The notes below the pieces were generated by a model. It did no database searches and was not told where the DNA came from. It worked only from the letters and a program-made list of their open reading frames with translations. A DNA stretch of 64,000 nucleotides from Anaerolineae bacterium (GTDB lineage: Bacteria > Chloroflexota > Anaerolineae > Anaerolineales > Villigracilaceae): assembly GCA_022013685.1 (NCBI GenBank), contig JAKLPV010000047.1, forward strand, positions 1 through 64,000, written 5' to 3'. Made by a program: the position numbers and the translations under genes. Below, piece by piece: positions 1 through 9,082 of this stretch (positions are counted from its first letter, which is position 1; every line of letters starts with the position of its first letter).

Positions 1-522
1 AGCGGAACCGGCCAGGGCAGCGAGTGTGCCGAACAACGAGACTCCACCCGAGGTGCCTTTTTCCACCGCTTTGGTTAAATTCGTCAGCATACGCGGCGGA
101 TGCGGGCTGAGCACACCCAACTCGGTGGCCCAAGTATCGGCATTGACGGCAGCCAGCGAGGCGGCAAAGGCCAGCCAAGGCCAGGCTTCACCGGGGAAGA
201 AAAAGGAAAGCCCGGCAAACAAGGTTGCCAGACCACCATTTCCAAAGACCTGGCCGGCATCGCGCTGGCTGCCTTTCGAAAATTTCTCGTTCAGGCCAAG
301 CTTGCGTTTTTTAAAGGCACGCGAAAGCAGGCTGGAACTTATGAAAAATGCCAGCAGCAGCACGGACCAACGCCAGCCAGCCAGCCCAAAGATGATCGTG
401 CCAACCAGCACGGCCGCCCAGGCGCCAGAACGCGACAGGCTGCGGACGCGGTAGGCCGCGTAGGCGATGATGACGGCCAAAACAAAGCCAAAAACAAGTT
501 GGGGGAGTTTTTCAGGCGACAT
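1..522 (-). CDS. DUF92 family integral membrane protein (3' end beyond the window)
   Basis: Reading the minus strand from an ATG at 522 gives 174 codons without a stop, running off the left edge. The product is strongly hydrophobic and carries the hallmarks of the DUF92/TMEM19 family: QRDAGQVFGNG at residues 86-96, ADTWATELG at 128-136 and a GTSGGVSLFG loop near 156-165. Plant and cyanobacterial relatives include a phytyl-phosphate kinase; the bacterial role is generally unknown, so I assign no reaction. The start overlaps the stop of the upstream PH-like membrane protein by 11 bases (ATGTCGCCTGA), which points to translational coupling in one operon. Plus-strand open frames over this stretch are shadows. 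Confidence 0.85.
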   Translation of the reverse strand, partial: MSPEKLPQLVFGFVLAVIIAYAAYRVRSLSRSGAWAAVLVGTIIFGLAGWRWSVLLLAFFISSSLLSRAFKKRKLGLNEKFSKGSQRDAGQVFGNGGLATLFAGLSFFFPGEAWPWLAFAASLAAVNADTWATELGVLSPHPPRMLTNLTKAVEKGTSGGVSLFGTLAALAGSA

Positions 523-1420
523 TGAGCAAAAAGAAAACAGCAAATAAGAAAAGCAGGGATGAAACCGCGCCTGAAATCCAGACCAGGCTGGCCAGCAGGC
601 GCAAGTCTTCGCGACGGTAGAAAAACAGTCCGGCCAGCCAGCCGCCCGCAAACAGGATCGCGCTCAAGAGCGGCAGAAGGATCAACTGCGCACCGGGGAC
701 CTGTTCGAGCGGAGCGCCGAGTGCGTCAAAGCCGAGCGAGACCTGCGCCAGCCCCGGCAGGTTGATGCTGACCCACAGGAACAACCCGATGTTGATGAAG
801 GCTCCAAACAGCCAGGCATAGCGTATCAGCGGATTTTGCCAGGCGGTTGACATGACAAAAGACGGATATTGCGAGTGCGACTGGCCCGGCGCAAGGCTAC
901 CCATCTCCATCACACGCTGGAAAGCCTGCACAAAGCCGGCCGGGTCGGCCGGCGAGATGGCAAAAACCTGACGGGCCGTGGCGATCAGCAGCAGGCCGTC
1001 CGCTTCGGAGGCCAGGAATTCGACCGGGCCAAGGTCAGGGTGACGGGTTGTGCCGAGCAGTCCGCCCCAAAGCCGCAGCCAGGGCAGTGCCAGCGGCGTG
1101 GGCAGGGCATCGACCGGGCGCACCCATTCGACATCCGAAATCGGGATGTCTTCGACGCGCATCCCCCAGATCAGGTGCAGGTTATCACGGTCGAGGCTGT
1201 AATCGGCGCGCACGAGGGCGTAAAAACGATAAACAAAGACAGGCAGGGGCAGCAGGCAGGCCAGCAGCAACAATACAAACCCGGCAAAAGCCAGGTCGAA
1301 TTCAGCGCCGTAAAGCCTGTAGGCCGAAAAAGCCGCCAGCGACAGCAGAATCACCATTAACGCGGCATGAAGGATCAGTCCGCGTTGCTTGGGTGGGGGG
1401 AAGGCGTTCGAAGTTGCCAT
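512..1420 (-). CDS. PH-like domain membrane protein
   Basis: 302 residues. Two hydrophobic segments near residues 15-35 and 42-64 are followed by a soluble stretch starting YSLDRDNLHLIWG, which resembles the first strands of bacterial pleckstrin-homology-like membrane proteins (YdbT/DUF304-like). Three more hydrophobic segments lie near 198-222, 243-266 and 275-300. The family is membrane bound and poorly characterised; no catalytic residues are evident. It overlaps the downstream DUF92 gene by 11 bases, so the two are probably translated together. Upstream, GGAAT lies about 12 bases before the ATG. Function unknown; the PH-like call is from fold-like sequence pattern only. Confidence 0.6.
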   Translation of the reverse strand: MATSNAFPPPKQRGLILHAALMVILLSLAAFSAYRLYGAEFDLAFAGFVLLLLACLLPLPVFVYRFYALVRADYSLDRDNLHLIWGMRVEDIPISDVEWVRPVDALPTPLALPWLRLWGGLLGTTRHPDLGPVEFLASEADGLLLIATARQVFAISPADPAGFVQAFQRVMEMGSLAPGQSHSQYPSFVMSTAWQNPLIRYAWLFGAFINIGLFLWVSINLPGLAQVSLGFDALGAPLEQVPGAQLILLPLLSAILFAGGWLAGLFFYRREDLRLLASLVWISGAVSSLLFLFAVFFLLNVA

Positions 1421-1454
1421 AAAATCTTATTCCGTTAAAAAGCCGGGCATCCTT

Positions 1455-2603
1455 TTAGATCAGCTCCGCGCGGATGGCCTGGCAGACATACTCAACCTGC
1501 TCCTCGCTCATCACGCCGCTGAACGGCACAGCCAATCCGCGCTGGCCCAGATCTTCAGTAACCGGGAAGTCGCCCTCGCGCCAGCCAAAGCGCTCAATCA
1601 TATAAGGCTGGGTATGGATCGGGACAAAATACGGGCGCACCGGGATGCCGCGCGCTTCGAGGCGTTTGGCAAAGGCTGCCCGGTCGATTTTCGAGTCGAG
1701 GCGGATAACGTAAACGAACCAGCTCATGCGGGTGGTGGATGGGGCGATGTAGGGAATCTCGACCCCCGGGATTTCGGCCAACCGTTCGGCGTACCACCCG
1801 GCAACCTGCTCCCGTTTCGAGAGCAGATCATCCAGCCGTTTCATTTGCTCTGCACCCATGGCGGCCGACATTTCGTCGAGGCGGTAGTTGTAGCCGAGAT
1901 AGGTGTGCGAGAGCCAGGTGTCGCCGGGGGCGCGTCCCTGGTTGCGCAAGGCGCGCATAAAATCGGCGGCTTTATCGTCGCTCGTGATGACCACGCCGCC
2001 TTCGCCAGTGGTGATCTGTTTATTGGGATAAAAGGCAAAAATACCGTAGTCGCCCAAAACCCCGGCCGGACGGCTCTTATAGGTTGCGCCGAGCGCCTCG
2101 CACGAGTCTTCGATGACAGTCAATCCGTGCTCACGGGCAACGGCATTGATGGCGTCCATCTCGGCCGGCTGGCCGAAAACATCGACAGGGAGAAGAGCTT
2201 TCAAGGATGAATGGCCATTCGCCCCGAGGCGCGGCAGGTATTTCTCGATATTTCGGGCAGCGTCGGCCACCTGTTCGGGGTCGATGTTGCCAGTTTTCGA
2301 GTCGACATCCACAAAGACCGGGATGGCGTTCTCGAAGAGCAGGGCGTTGGTCGAGGCGACGAACGAGAACGGGGTGGTAATAACCAGGTCGCCAGGGCCG
2401 ATCCCGGCGGCGCGTACGCACAGGTGCAGCCCGGCTGTGCCGGAGTTGACTGCCAGGGCGTGTTTGGCCCCGGTCAGGTCGCAAAAAGCCTGCTCGAAGC
2501 GCGGGACCTGCGCGCCCATGCTCAGGATGGGCGTGTTGATGACATCGATGACCGCCTGGCGCTCAGCGTCAGTCAGGTCGGGGGAGGACATGGGGATTTT
2601 CAT
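1455..2603 (-). CDS. DegT/DnrJ/EryC1/StrS-family PLP aminotransferase
   Basis: 382 residues, normal length for this family of sugar aminotransferases and dehydratases. Visible landmarks are the substrate/cofactor loop NSGTAGLH near residue 54, the PLP-binding DSCEALGA near 166 and the Schiff-base lysine in FYPNKQITTGEGG near 191-203, so it should be catalytically active. Members usually transfer an amino group from glutamate to a nucleotide-linked keto sugar for glycan or surface polysaccharide synthesis. The substrate cannot be read from the sequence and no other sugar-nucleotide genes are adjacent. A second ATG four codons in is an alternative start; neither has a clear ribosome-binding site. 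A heptad repeat array lies directly upstream. Confidence 0.9.
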   Translation of the reverse strand: MKIPMSSPDLTDAERQAVIDVINTPILSMGAQVPRFEQAFCDLTGAKHALAVNSGTAGLHLCVRAAGIGPGDLVITTPFSFVASTNALLFENAIPVFVDVDSKTGNIDPEQVADAARNIEKYLPRLGANGHSSLKALLPVDVFGQPAEMDAINAVAREHGLTVIEDSCEALGATYKSRPAGVLGDYGIFAFYPNKQITTGEGGVVITSDDKAADFMRALRNQGRAPGDTWLSHTYLGYNYRLDEMSAAMGAEQMKRLDDLLSKREQVAGWYAERLAEIPGVEIPYIAPSTTRMSWFVYVIRLDSKIDRAAFAKRLEARGIPVRPYFVPIHTQPYMIERFGWREGDFPVTEDLGQRGLAVPFSGVMSEEQVEYVCQAIRAELI

Positions 2604-2605
2604 AA

Positions 2606-2652
2606 GGTTAGTGAGTAGTGAATGGTGAATAGAGAATAGAGATTAGTGTGAG
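2606..2652. repeat. Heptad repeat array, GAATAGW type
   Basis: Six or seven consecutive 7-bp units read GGTTAGT, GAGTAGT, GAATGGT, GAATAGA, GAATAGA, GATTAGT. The array starts just upstream of the aminotransferase ATG and continues into the last codons of the ProRS-like gene. It belongs to a set of period-7 arrays in this window with different unit sequences. Confidence 0.7.
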
Positions 2653-3884
2653 CGTAGGTAGTCTATGATTTCAGCGAGCGGGATTTGTTCGACTTCGCTC
2701 CCGTTTCGGCCTTTGATCTCGGCCATCCCGTTTTGCAGGCCGCGCTCGCCGACCGTGATGCGGATCGGGCAGCCGAGCAGGTCGGCGTCGTTGAATTTAA
2801 CCCCGGCCCGCTCGTTGCGGTCGTCGAACAGCACCGAGAACCCGGCAGCCTGCAGTTTTTGGTACAGTTCTTCAGCGACGGGCAGCGTGTCAAGCGTTTT
2901 TCCGGGGACCTGCATCAGGTAAATGTCGAAGGGCGCGGCAGGGGCCGGGAAAGTGAGTCCCTTTTCATCGTTGTGCGCTTCGGCCAGGGCAAAGAGTATT
3001 TTTTCTGGGTCGAACCCGGCATCCGAAGCCAGCACCCAGCCGCGTGTCGCTTCGAGCGGCGCGCCACACTCGATGCATGGGTCGCCGGGGTTAGCCTGGC
3101 TCAGGTCAGCGACAATTTCGGCGCTGTAATCGCGCCCGTAATTGGTATTGAGCAGGTGATACCCGGCTTGATTGGCGCCAGCCACCAAGTTCGTAGATTG
3201 CGGGATCAGTTCATCGACGATGATCCTGGCATTTTTGACGCCAACCGGCGAAGCGTAACCGGGTACGGCCCCCACCGCGCGGATCTCGTCTTCGGTTGCC
3301 AGCCGGAACTTGCCGACCAGGGCTTCGAGTTTGGCTTCACTCAGGGCCATGTCGCCGCGGATGACAACAAAGATGAACTCGGAGTCGAAAGTCTCCCGAC
3401 TTTCGGCTGTTTGTCCAAAATCTGGAGATTTTGGACTCCCGGTTGAAACGAACATCAACGCTTTGGCGGTTTTTGTAGTGGGAATGCTAAGCAGTGCAGC
3501 CAAAGATTCGATGGTCGGGCAGTCGGGGGTCAGCACTTTTTCGAGCGGGGCAGGCATTTCAGCTGCCGAACCGGCCTTTTTGGCCCGGGCCGTTTCGGCG
3601 CGCGCAGCGGTTCCGCATTCGGGGCAACGCAGCAGGTCGTGGCTGCCGACCGGCATCGGGAAGTACGTTTCGTGCGCGCCCGTCAGCGTGAGGAGACCGA
3701 TTTGCTCGAAATCGGCCGGGGTTTTGAGATAAGCCCGGATGCGCGCCAGCGCGCGTTCCCCCAGCGGCAGGAACTGCCCGCTGTGGGAAATGTAACCGGC
3801 GCGGACCAGCCAGGACTGCCCGGCGCTGCGTGCATTGGCCGGGGCTTCGCGATGGGTTTGAATGGAAAGTTCGTCGTAGCGCAT
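2643..3884 (-). CDS. ProRS-like protein: editing domain plus anticodon-binding domain, aminoacylation core missing
   Basis: 413 residues against about 570 for bacterial prolyl-tRNA synthetase. The first 50 residues (MRYDELSIQTHREAPANA) match the ProRS N-terminus, but class II motifs 1 and 2 are absent. A CPEC pair near 86-89 follows, then a YbaK-like INS editing domain (KTAKALMF, then FVVIRGDMALSEAKLE, through VDELIPQSTNLVAGAN). The motif 3 arginine segment (GIGVSR in true ProRS) is missing, although AEAHNDEKGLTFPAPAAPFDI remains and leads into an intact anticodon-binding domain (VLFDDRNERAGVKFNDADLLGCPIR). I infer a trans-editing factor that deacylates mischarged tRNA-Pro rather than a synthetase. 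The INS domain carries an in-frame insertion made of two palindromes. AGGG precedes the ATG. Confidence 0.8.
   Translation of the reverse strand: MRYDELSIQTHREAPANARSAGQSWLVRAGYISHSGQFLPLGERALARIRAYLKTPADFEQIGLLTLTGAHETYFPMPVGSHDLLRCPECGTAARAETARAKKAGSAAEMPAPLEKVLTPDCPTIESLAALLSIPTTKTAKALMFVSTGSPKSPDFGQTAESRETFDSEFIFVVIRGDMALSEAKLEALVGKFRLATEDEIRAVGAVPGYASPVGVKNARIIVDELIPQSTNLVAGANQAGYHLLNTNYGRDYSAEIVADLSQANPGDPCIECGAPLEATRGWVLASDAGFDPEKILFALAEAHNDEKGLTFPAPAAPFDIYLMQVPGKTLDTLPVAEELYQKLQAAGFSVLFDDRNERAGVKFNDADLLGCPIRITVGERGLQNGMAEIKGRNGSEVEQIPLAEIIDYLRSH
3386..3436. repeat. Paired palindromes inserted in the ProRS-like gene
   Basis: Two perfect hairpins sit 7 bases apart: 3386-3393 pairs with 3398-3405 (8 bp, CGAAAGTC, loop TCCC), and 3413-3423 pairs with 3426-3436 (11 bp, GTCCAAAATCT, loop GG). 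Read on the minus strand they encode about 20 residues (GSPKSPDFG and following) between two strands of the editing domain where ordinary ProRS proteins have a short turn. When one unit is inverted both share GGAGTC-N-AAA-R-TC, so they look like a head-to-head pair of one element. Related copies are at 8293-8330, 23718-23743 and 49128-49151. Confidence 0.75.
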
Positions 3885-3926
3885 GGGGTATCCCTGAAAT
3901 CGTGCGCTGAGATTGTACCATTTCAG

Positions 3927-3947
3927 GTCGAAGGTTGAAGGTTGAAA
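3927..3947. repeat. Heptad repeat, GTTGAAG type
   Basis: Three consecutive 7-bp units GTCGAAG, GTTGAAG, GTTGAAA lie between the VOC dioxygenase terminator and the ProRS-like gene. The same unit type recurs at 36817-36837 and, inverted, at 54456-54476. Confidence 0.6.
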
Positions 3948-3954
3948 GGGTAAG

Positions 3955-3988
3955 AAAGAAAAAAGCCCTGCAAGGAGTTCTGCAGGGC
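3955..3988 (-). terminator. Rho-independent terminator after the VOC dioxygenase gene
   Basis: An 8-bp perfect stem (3965-3972 with 3981-3988, GCCCTGCA) with an 8-base loop is followed on the minus strand by a T-rich tract TTTTTTCTTTCTT. It lies 7 bases after the stop codon. Confidence 0.85.
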
Positions 3989-3995
3989 GGGTGGA

Positions 3996-4910
3996 TCAGG
4001 CGGGTTTTTGAAACAAGAGGGTGTTTTGAGATGGGTCTTGGAGCAGGATACCCTGGTCGGTCTGCTCAAAGGGCAGTTGCAGCCCTTCGAGGCGGGCCAG
4101 GAAGTCTTGCCAGGCTGCGGCATTCGGGAAAGCGAAGGCCACATGCTCAAGGCCAACAGCGTCGGGCGGGGGCGGCGGAGCGCCTTCTCCCTGCCAGGTG
4201 TTGAACCCGATATGGTGATGGTAACCCCCGGCCGAGATCATGCCCATCCGGAAGCGGCGGCCGACACCCATATCGTCGAAACCGAGCAGTTCGTGATAGT
4301 AGCGGCGGGTCTCTTCAAGGTCTGAAACGTGCAAGTGGAAGTGCCCCATGCGCGTTTCAGGCGGGACCGGCCCATCGGTCGAAACCGGCTCATCCAGATG
4401 CGAGAAGAGCGCATCCAGATCAAGCGGTTCGCGCCCGTCGCTGGGGGAACCATCGGCGCGGCGGGCAATGAACTCGCCGTCCCGGACCGCAAAAATACCA
4501 TCTTCAGGCGATTCGCAATACAGTTCGATGGTGTTGCCCTCGATGTCATCGAGATAGGTGGTTTTGGTCAGGATGTGGTCGGTTGGCGAGTTCGACCAGT
4601 GCATGGCAAACAAGCGCGCGATCGCCCGCGCCAGTTCGCGCCGGTTGGGGAACAGGATCGCGAAATGGTAGATGCCGGTCACACCACGGTAGCGCCGCGC
4701 GCCGGGGATCTGGGTCAGGCGGACCAGGTCCGCGCCGCCCGCGCCCAGTCCCGCACTATGCCCTTCGCGCCAGTGCAGGCGCAAACCAAGCGCCTGCTGG
4801 TAAAAGGCAAGCTGGTTTTCAAGGCTGGCAACCTTGAGATGGACATAGGCGGGTTTGGTGTCCGGATGAATACGCTGAGGGGCTATCGCAATTGGTTGAG
4901 GTGTGTTCAT
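3996..4910 (-). CDS. VOC-superfamily dioxygenase/glyoxalase (CatE-like)
   Basis: 304 residues with two vicinal-oxygen-chelate modules. The first starts at AYVHLKVASLENQLAFYQQALGL (residues 21-43); the second starts at MGHFHLHVSDLEETRRYYHELLGF (about 188-211). Candidate metal ligands are the histidines in GHFHLHV and GYHHHIGFN and the acidic residue in the ELYCE strand of the first half. The length and two-module form match B. subtilis CatE-type extradiol (catechol-2,3-) dioxygenases, but the true substrate cannot be told. The gene stands alone, with its own terminator and no clear ribosome-binding site before the ATG. Confidence 0.75.
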   Translation of the reverse strand: MNTPQPIAIAPQRIHPDTKPAYVHLKVASLENQLAFYQQALGLRLHWREGHSAGLGAGGADLVRLTQIPGARRYRGVTGIYHFAILFPNRRELARAIARLFAMHWSNSPTDHILTKTTYLDDIEGNTIELYCESPEDGIFAVRDGEFIARRADGSPSDGREPLDLDALFSHLDEPVSTDGPVPPETRMGHFHLHVSDLEETRRYYHELLGFDDMGVGRRFRMGMISAGGYHHHIGFNTWQGEGAPPPPPDAVGLEHVAFAFPNAAAWQDFLARLEGLQLPFEQTDQGILLQDPSQNTLLFQKPA

Positions 4911-4947
4911 GAAATTATTCTACCATTTCAACTGAAATTTGTCTAAA

Positions 4948-5577
4948 TTAGAAACCAATATTTTCTTTGATGATGATCAGGGTGGCGCGGCCCGGCATGA
5001 CCTCACGGTGGACAATCAACAGTTTGTTGACGCCACTGTTGACCCCGTAAACCTGCAAAGCGCGCTCATCTTCGAGCGGAAAAGTGTATTCGTAAAGGCG
5101 CTTCATGGCTTCATCGAGATTGGGGACGATTTTCTGCGCACCAACCAGCCAGACAACCTTGGCCGCGGCGGAGGCGTATCCCGCAAGTTGGCTGCCGGTC
5201 GCCGAGGCGATCACCAGCGAGCCGGTTTCCGTAACCGCGTGAACGCTGCCCAGGATGACCTCGGGCGTAGCGCCCAATTTGGCCATTTCACGTCCCTGCG
5301 TCTTGGGATCAAGCCCGGCCAGCTTAACGCGCACCGAGTCGTAGCGCTGGTCGATCTCGCTTTGCACACCAAGCGTGTCGAGCGTGCGCGAGGTGGCGGT
5401 AAAAACTTCCGCGCCAGCCGGGAGGACTTCAAAAAGTTTGGCGCGCGCTTCTTCGGCGTTGGCGGCCACAATGGCGCGGATGCCATTGGCTTCCAGCGCT
5501 TTGACGGTTCGTTCAATCTGTTCATCGCTGGCCAAACGGGCATAAGCGGTGTTGGGGGTGAGTTTGGATTGGGTCAT
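4948..5577 (-). CDS. LUD domain protein (LutC/YkgG-like)
   Basis: About 209 residues with the LUD-domain pattern: FTATSRTLDTLGV, LGATPEVILGSVHAVTETGSLVIAS and the closing KLLIVHREVMPGRATLIIIKE. LutC-type proteins take part in lactate oxidation with LutA and LutB, but neither partner is nearby, so this is a stand-alone family member of unknown role. An ATG three codons upstream (5586) abuts AAGGAG directly, so I prefer the ATG at 5577, which has AAGGAG at proper spacing. The gene is divergent from a TetR regulator, and the shared control region contains a 34-bp palindrome, which suggests repression by that regulator. Confidence 0.85.
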   Translation of the reverse strand: MTQSKLTPNTAYARLASDEQIERTVKALEANGIRAIVAANAEEARAKLFEVLPAGAEVFTATSRTLDTLGVQSEIDQRYDSVRVKLAGLDPKTQGREMAKLGATPEVILGSVHAVTETGSLVIASATGSQLAGYASAAAKVVWLVGAQKIVPNLDEAMKRLYEYTFPLEDERALQVYGVNSGVNKLLIVHREVMPGRATLIIIKENIGF

Positions 5578-5620
5578 GGTTAACATCTCCTTGATGTTGA
5601 AATTAGTGATATACTACAAA

Positions 5621-5654
5621 TGTTTAATAAACAACGAACGTTGCTTATTAAACA
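5621..5654. promoter_or_regulatory. 34-bp palindromic operator between the LUD and TetR genes
   Basis: The outer arms TGTTTAATAA (5621-5630) and TTATTAAACA (5645-5654) are perfect complements, and the inner CAACG/CGTTG pair also matches, leaving only two unpaired symmetric positions. A second, weaker dyad GTTGAC/GTCAAC spans 5658-5676. Size and position fit a TetR-family operator controlling both divergent genes. Confidence 0.75.
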
Positions 5655-5720
5655 CGAGTTGACTAGCCGGGTCAACCATCAACAAACGATTTTTGTCGGA
5701 TAAACAACAAAGGATGAAAA

Positions 5721-6317
5721 ATGTTGGCTACTGCCCCCCCGGAAGAGAAACTTGACCCGCGGGTCAAGCGCACCCGCAGCCTGATCGAACAGGCTTTTAA
5801 CGCGCTGATCAGCGAAAAAGGATTCCAAAGCATCACCGTTCAGGACATCACCGAGCGGGCCGAAGTCAACCGGGCCACCTTCTATGCCCACTTCTCCGAC
5901 AAATTTGCCCTGCTCGAACACAGCATTCGCCAATCCTTTCGACAGGAACTGGAAAAACGCACTTTAAGCGCCTGCCATTACAGCGATGAAAACCTGCAAG
6001 CCCTGATCGTGACCGTCTGTGAGTTTGTCGCCCAAAGCAACACAAATTGCAGGGTTTCGGAAAACCAGTTCGAATCGCTTTTGGAAATGAAGGTCAAAAA
6101 ACAGGTTCAGGAATTGCTGGAAATGTGGCTGCGAAAGTTCGGCTCTGAAATTGACCCGAAGCTGGCAGCAATTGCCGCCAGTTGGACAGCCTATGGCTTG
6201 GCGCTGCAATGGAGCCATGAAAAGAACCGTCCGCCAGCGGATGTTTATGCCCGACAGATTTTCTCTCTCGTGGCCGGGAACCTGCGGCTGAAGGCAAATC
6301 TCGCGGTAGCCGCCTGA
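5721..6317 (+). CDS. TetR-family transcriptional regulator
   Basis: 198 residues. The N-terminal helix-turn-helix is clear: RSLIEQAFNALISEKGFQSITVQDITERAEVNRATFYAHF (split here as residues 19-58), with the recognition helix around VNRATFYAHFSDK. The C-terminal ligand-binding half resembles the TetR_C_7/8 type found near DhaS-like regulators. AAAGGATG provides the ribosome-binding site. It is divergent from the LUD gene with a 34-bp palindrome between them, so autoregulation plus control of the LUD gene is the simplest reading. The effector is unknown. Confidence 0.9.
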   Translation: MLATAPPEEKLDPRVKRTRSLIEQAFNALISEKGFQSITVQDITERAEVNRATFYAHFSDKFALLEHSIRQSFRQELEKRTLSACHYSDENLQALIVTVCEFVAQSNTNCRVSENQFESLLEMKVKKQVQELLEMWLRKFGSEIDPKLAAIAASWTAYGLALQWSHEKNRPPADVYARQIFSLVAGNLRLKANLAVAA

Positions 6318-6335
6318 ACCCATCCCAAGACGAAA

Positions 6336-6360
6336 AACGCGCCCCGGTCTGGGGCGCGTT
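6336..6360. terminator. Bidirectional terminator between TetR and hsp20
   Basis: A 10-bp GC-rich stem (AACGCGCCCC with GGGGCGCGTT, loop GGTCT) lies between convergent genes. The minus-strand side is followed by TTTTTCG; the plus side by TTTGCTTGT. Confidence 0.8.
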
Positions 6361-6378
6361 TGCTTGTGGGCGGGAGCA

Positions 6379-6822
6379 CTATTTGGCTTTGATGCTGATG
6401 GTCTTGGGCTTGACCGATTCGGCCTTGGGCAGTGTCACGGTCAGGATGCCGTTCTCGAAGTCAGCCTTGGCCTTGTCGGTCTGGACCTGGCTGGGCAGCA
6501 TCACCGAGCGCTCGAATACACCGAAGCGCTGCTCGCGGATATGCCAGGTGGCCTCCTGCTTTTGTTCTGCCTGCTTGAACTCGCCGCGCAAGGTCAGCAC
6601 GTCGCCTGTGATCGAGATCTGGACCTCGTCCGGTTTCAGGCCGGGCAAGGCAGCCTTGACGATCACCTCGTCGGCGGTTTGGTACAGGTCGATGGCGGGC
6701 AAGACGGAGGAGACTGCACCCATGCTGAGCGGACGAGTGAACGCATCATCGAACAACCGATCCATCGCCTCGCGCAGGGTCATCATTTCGCGCATTGGCT
6801 CCCAACGAATTAGATTGGACAT
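6379..6822 (-). CDS. Hsp20/alpha-crystallin small heat-shock protein
   Basis: 147 residues, the usual size. The alpha-crystallin domain runs from about residue 40 (LPAIDLYQTADEVIVKAALPGLKPDEV) to the C-terminus, with the signature GILTVTLPK near 128-136 and a short tail ending KPKTISIKAK. Such proteins form oligomers that hold unfolding proteins for refolding by DnaK. A strong AAGGAGG ribosome-binding site lies 7 bases before the ATG. Upstream on the minus strand a TTGACG element could be a -35 box, but no CIRCE inverted repeat is visible. It is monocistronic, with its own terminator. Confidence 0.95.
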   Translation of the reverse strand: MSNLIRWEPMREMMTLREAMDRLFDDAFTRPLSMGAVSSVLPAIDLYQTADEVIVKAALPGLKPDEVQISITGDVLTLRGEFKQAEQKQEATWHIREQRFGVFERSVMLPSQVQTDKAKADFENGILTVTLPKAESVKPKTISIKAK

Positions 6823-7003
6823 AGTGAACCTCCTTATTGAAGTGAATTTGAACTTACGCCCTTAATTTAATCCGCGAATATATGAAAAACGTCAAAAGAA
6901 GTTAAAAATTCCGCAAATATTTCAAGGGTACCAATGGCGGCCATTTTCAGCAGGCCTGATGCGCTATAATTCTCCAATCAATCAATAATCTACAGGTGTT
7001 CCA
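6823..7003. promoter_or_regulatory. Divergent control region, hsp20 and DUF255 genes
   Basis: This AT-rich gap holds the start signals of both flanking genes. For the plus gene a perfect TATAAT sits at 6965-6970 with only a poor -35. For hsp20, TTGACG followed about 17-18 bases later by ATTAAA on the minus strand is a plausible promoter. I see no CIRCE element. Confidence 0.5.
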
Positions 7004-9076
<2,073 letters not shown>

Positions 9077-9082
9077 ACCGTA

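Noticed and set aside
26-525. Plus-strand open frames at the left edge
   Set aside because: Low-complexity translations; the minus strand carries a clear DUF92 protein with family motifs across the same bases.
2643-3884. Broken proS pseudogene
   Set aside because: The frame is open over 413 codons, the retained domains are intact and the deletions are clean, which fits a specialised paralog better.
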